Below are positions 43,201 through 49,200 of a stretch of DNA of 64,000 nt, piece by piece. The notes beneath the pieces are model-generated. The model did no database searches. It saw only the letters and a list, made by a program, of their open reading frames with translations, and was not told where the DNA came from. Origin of the DNA: Colias croceus (Eukaryota > Arthropoda > Insecta > Lepidoptera > Pieridae). The DNA lies in assembly GCF_905220415.1 (NCBI RefSeq), contig NC_059537.1, positions 1,364,001-1,428,000 of the forward strand, in the 5' to 3' direction. Position numbers and translations under genes: made by a program. Position 1 is the first letter of the stretch, and every line of letters starts with the position of its first letter.

Positions 43201-46200
43201 AAATAAATGCGACTCTAGTTTTATTTTAGACTTGAATTGTAAAATGGGTGCGTTGTAGATAAATATATGCAAATATAATTATGAAAGCTCTCATAATTTA
43301 CCTGTAAAATTATAATTTAAAAGTAAATCAATTGATGAACTTAATTATTTATTCTAAAAATAATCAATTGGATAAAAGTATTAATAATCATTCAATTATC
43401 AAATAATAATTAAATTTCAGGTCATAAAAACAATACAAATAACACGTGCGCTCACTCCCAAGTCCCAACACACGGATGGTTGTTTTAATAATGATTTAAA
43501 TAACGGACGTCTTCTGCAGTTGCGGAGCAGTCTTGTCCTGACTTTGGTCGAGTAAAATATCTAAGAAATATTATTGTAGCGACACCTCGCTCTGAATCGC
43601 GCAAGCGAAATGTTTTCGCTACAGAGCTATATATACAACTTTCCGACATCATCCATCGGGGCCTTTACGGCCGGCCAGTCGAGTTGACTGGTCGAGGATC
43701 CTCCCTTTTTTGATGGAGGTATTCCACCTTCCTTCCTCCACATTATATTTGTAGTAAGTACTTAATACCTACCAATACGCGCTAACAAATATATGTTACA
43801 TGTTTATTGTATAATTTTCACACTATTGGTTTTAAACTCAAACTCAAACATTTATACTATTAGACTTCTTCTAGAAGCACTTTTGAATCGTCATAACAGT
43901 TTAACAGTTTTAACATTTACCACCAATTCAGAAAGCAGTATCTATAGAGAAGAAGAAGAATCTTTTTAATCATAATCGTAAACTTCTACTTCACTGAAAC
44001 TTTCATCGCTCGAAGAACTCGATGTTTCGCCGTCGGAATTTCTTAATGTTATTATAAATGAGTCAGTGTAATTATATACTTTTGGTTCTAATTGAATATA
44101 TTTTTCCTCATGTTCTCGCGTCTTTCTCCAAACGTCACTAAACATATCCAGACTAATGGCATTTGCTTCCTTTCTAAATAATTCTTCCACAGTTTTCAAG
44201 TTAAAGTTCACATTTTGTGATGCTACTTTCCCTTTAATAATTATGCCCCATAGTAACTTTATTGGGTTGAGTTCTGGATGGTACGGTGGAAGTCGCAATA
44301 CACTATGTCCATGATCTTTGAGGATTGCATCAAGTAAAAATTGTGTATAGTTTGGCTTATTTTTTTAATAATGTGGATAACTTTGATTATTAATTAGTAA
44401 TTTGATTTTTGAAAAAAAAAAATGCCGATTATAGTCAAAATTTATATTTTTCTAACAAGATCCTTATCATCCCTTGGTGAGAAAAATTGACATTTCTAAT
44501 GAAAATGAACAAAAAATTAAATGATTTTATTAAATACTGTAAAATAGTATATAATTCTTCCATTTGCTGTATCACAAAATTCTTCATAGATTTTTAGATA
44601 TTCGTACTACACCAATTACATCACCCTGTATTTATAAACAATTGCAAAATATGACACATACATAGGCCGGGAGATACTGACACAAAATTTCGGGTCATTT
44701 GTAACAGAATGGCGGTTCTACAGAGGTCTTATTACGCAATGACAAAAAGAAAAATGATGGTCAGAACGCTGGTACCGGCGGACTAGTCGCGTGGGCGTAA
44801 GTCACACTCGTCGGATAAGTAAGACCCCTCTAGACCGCCATCCTGTTACAAATGACCCGAAATTTTGTGTCAGTATCTCCCGGCCTGTGCAATGTGTAAA
44901 TGTGTTGACGTTCCAGCTCTTCTTAATATACTTATACTGGGATTGCCCATTTATTTGACAGCTGTAAGTTAAGCCGTATTTAAAGACTTGTGCAAATTGC
45001 CCGATTAAATTCAGCAAAATGAGAACTCCATATAAACTGATGGATGTATTGGTAAGGGTCGATGACAGACATCGCCTTTTTTATGTTTATCCGTTGAATG
45101 AGTAATGTTTATAAATTATAATAAACAAGCTAGGTTTAGGTATCGTGGCTAGTGGCTACATATAACAAGGTTACCTTATTATTCTGGTCTGGGTGGCTTT
45201 ATACTGCAGAAATAGATAAATAACAAAGTTTAATATTAATTCTTCCTACGAATAATATTTATTTGAGAATAGCTTATTTTAAAGGCCTCAGAGCTAGCCT
45301 CATAAGGCAGGAGTAACCATAAGAGCTTTACGCTGACATCCTTTTACTTACGTCATTTTGAATAGAATCATGACTCGAAAGTCGAAGAACGTACGTAACA
45401 TAATATTATATGCAAATAAATAGCCATTTCAGAGTAATCCACTTTGCCTTAAAAGGAATATCAAGACGACCTCTTTTCTTGAAAGGAAGGATAGCTAAAT
45501 TCTTCGAAAATTGGGAACAAATATCTGGGTCTTCTTTGATGTGAATAGGCGTATTTTCCGAAATGTAGTATACTTTACTGCACGTTATTTTTAAATAACA
45601 TTCTTATAAACTGTAGTACACTAGTGGGGTGCTTAAATCGATGAGTCAACCTTGGCTCACAAATCGTAGGAGACAACGCGAGGCGAGTTCGAGTTTATAA
45701 GGAAACTGATAGCATCTTAACGATGCGAGATGATGGAAATTGACATGAACTGAAGATTGTTGTGAAATTTTTATATGTATAGTAGATGGTAATATCGTTG
45801 TTTGCGTTCATTGTGATTAATAACAGTGTATTTATATTGTAAATTGCTTTTCTGTCGATTCCCTATTTAAAAAATCGGATACGAAAATAAGGTAACCTCG
45901 CCTTTTTTAATAATTTTGTAAACCAACAAAATGTTAGCGAATACTAAGTTAATGAAAACATTAACTACTTCATTTTCCTCTTAACATTTGCGTCTCCAGT
46001 AGGGCATGCACCCGGGTTTACCCGGTTCCGAAAAACCCGGGTAAACCCGGGTTTTTTGATGATCTTGAGAACCGGGTCTGAATAGTATGAAACCCGGTTC
46101 TCCCGGTTCCGACCAAAATATTAAAATATAAAGTATTATTTGTATTTTTCTGCATTATTTTAACAAATTTATTCTATCTGGCAACGTCAGACTCACGTGC

Positions 46201-49200
46201 ATCGCGAATTTTCATGCCACGCCTCAAGCGTGGCTCTGATTGGTTGTCTAACCCTAGATGCTATAAGTTTCCTACGGGTGTATTACCAAAAAAAAAAATC
46301 AGGCTTCGAAAATGACAAAAATTAGGCTACTGAAATATTTTTATTAGATTTGTCGTGAATTTGAAAAGCTGTTGATTTTACTGTTTCATATAATGATCCA
46401 GTCATGTTTTTGTTTTTGGTATCAAGCTGAAATTTATATCGAATACTCAAGTCTTCGGTCCCTTGATGCTGTGAAAAAGTCAAACTCACAAGCCAACGCA
46501 TCAAAAGATACAGCCGTAAATATTGAAAATTTTCGCAAATTTGGACATTCGCATGGGATATTTGTGGGATACTTCTCATGAACACAGAGCCTTTAAATTT
46601 GCTTTACAGTTTGCAGTTAATGAATAAGGTTTAAGTTTATATGTGATATTATGATAACAAGGTACTTTTATAAGACTGATAAAGAAAGAGAAGTATTGAA
46701 ATTTTGTTTTTTATTAATTTAATAAAATAAGACACAAGCCGCGTAAAATAAATGGCCCATCAGGTACTTTTACAGTTACTTTTGTTTAATTTCGTATTTT
46801 TTTCCGAGGTATTATAAAAGAACCGGGTAACCCGGTTCTACCCGGTTCTGAGCTCGATTTGGAACCGGGTTTCAGAAACTTGGAACCGGACTCGGTTCTG
46901 CATGCCCTAGTCTCCAGAACACATCAGTTATGTATGTGTATATATTTTTAACTCAGATTTTTTTTCTGCAAAAGATACACAGTAGATAATAGATGAATAT
47001 TTTAACAATATTACCCCTCATAGGAGGCCCGTGTCCCAGCAGTGGGAACGTATATGGTCTGATGATGATGATGATGATGAACCCCCATTGAATTCATATA
47101 AACAAAAACTACTACAGAACTGCATACAAACTTTTTAATAATACTGAGCTCCCCGTGAACTACAAAGCACCATGACCTTCCATCTGCACTTTATTGGCTT
47201 GTATGACAACATCCTGATTAACTAGGCAATATTAGCTTTTATTATAACTGCATTGTAATTTACTACATTTTATTTATGGCGTATTTGTTTTGACTTAAGC
47301 AAGTTATAGGTAGATGATATATTAATATGAAGCTGAAGAGTATGTTTCTTCATTTGAACATACTAATCACAGGAAGTATTGGACCAATTTCAAAAATTCC
47401 TTCATCATTTGATATGTCATTCATATGTAAGTTATAGACTATTTAATATTTATTATGTACCATTGGTGAAGCTGGTACGTACTACCAGTTATCATTATTG
47501 CTTTTATTAAATATCATATTCAAGTCAATATAGAAATGAATATTTTTGTGATTAAATACCTACTAATAAAATTTTCCCAAAAATCTTCAATGTTGATCAA
47601 GTCATTCTCATCTTCATAAGGGAAAAAAAATCTAACGCTTAAAATTTCACTCATAACCATGGCTAAAATATGATAAATCATTATCATTATTAAGTATATT
47701 AATTTTTAGCTAGGTGCACAATAGGTACAACTATTTCAACCAAAAAAAAAAATAGAGTAATAAAATGTCGATTTATTGATATCGGCCGTTGCGCGCACGC
47801 AGCGCCGACCGCTACATATATGGCCGGTTGACGCAAGGCCGCGACCCGTCCTCGCTCGCTTGAAATTCGAAAAAATATATACATACATTGCTCACTGATA
47901 CTGTAACGGTTGAGACACACCAGTCCATTATGACTATACTGAAAATATGGACAAATAAAATTGCAATGTGTCTGTGATTTCAAAATATTTAATACTAGCT
48001 TTCCACCCGCGGCTTCGCCCGCGTTTCCAAAGAAAAGCGCGCATAGTTGCCGTTCCCGTGGGTTTTCCGGGATGAAACCTATCCTATGTGATAATCCAAG
48101 TTACCCTCTATATCTGTGCTTAATTTCATGAGTACATATTAGCATGAAAGAGTAACAAACACACACATACACATCCATCCTCACAAAATTTCGCATTTAT
48201 AATATTAGTAGGATAGGATTGCTCACTGTTACTGTAACGGTTGAGACACACCAGTCCATTATGACTATACTGAGAATATGGACAAATAAAGTTGCAGTGT
48301 GTCTGCGATTTCAAAATATTTAAAATTTCTTAACACTTATTATTTTGATATGATAGCAGCACATTAAGTTAACACAAACTTTAACTATTCTATTAATCAG
48401 TAATTGTATCAATTACATTAGTTTTAGATGATAGAGAATACTCAATTTATTTTTTTCTCTAATATATTACCTTAATTTTTTGAGACCCAAGGTGTGGGTT
48501 GAAGGGTTACCTATCTTAATCTCGAATTTTAATATTCCGAATATCGTAATCCAGAAAACGTTTGGACATTTTTTCATAACCCCGAATTTTAAAATTTCGA
48601 AGTTTTCTTTGCCAAATAATCGTAATTTCATTTGCCCATTTCTTTATTTGTACGACGTTTTACAATCCAGACGAATGAGTTCCAGACATACGAATCTAAA
48701 TGCACAAAATCCAGATGACCGTAATCCATATGCACGAAAGCCAGATTTTTAAAATACAAATTTTTGAAATACAGTTAATTGATATCCAGACAAACAATGT
48801 CCAGATTTTTGAAATTCAAATAAACGATATCCAGCGAAACGAAATCCTTCCAGGGGGTCGCAGCACGAACCTAACCTAACCTACTGAATAGATTTTAACA
48901 CTTTAACCTTTCTGTAATGGGCAAGTAAAACAATAGCGAGTCGGTTCTGGCACTCGCCGGCCGCTGCCACGGCACGCTCGCTTCGCTCGCTCGGCTCGTG
49001 CGTGAGGGGTCACAGTTCAAACCTAACCTAACCTAATGAGTCGAATTTGACACTTAAACCTTTCTGTAATGGGCAAGTAAAACAATAGCGAGTCGATTCT
49101 GGGGGGATTCATGGGGGGTTACAGTTCAAACCTAACCTAACCTACTGAGTCGAATTTGACACTTAAACCTTTCTGTAATGGGCAAGTAAAACAATAGCGA

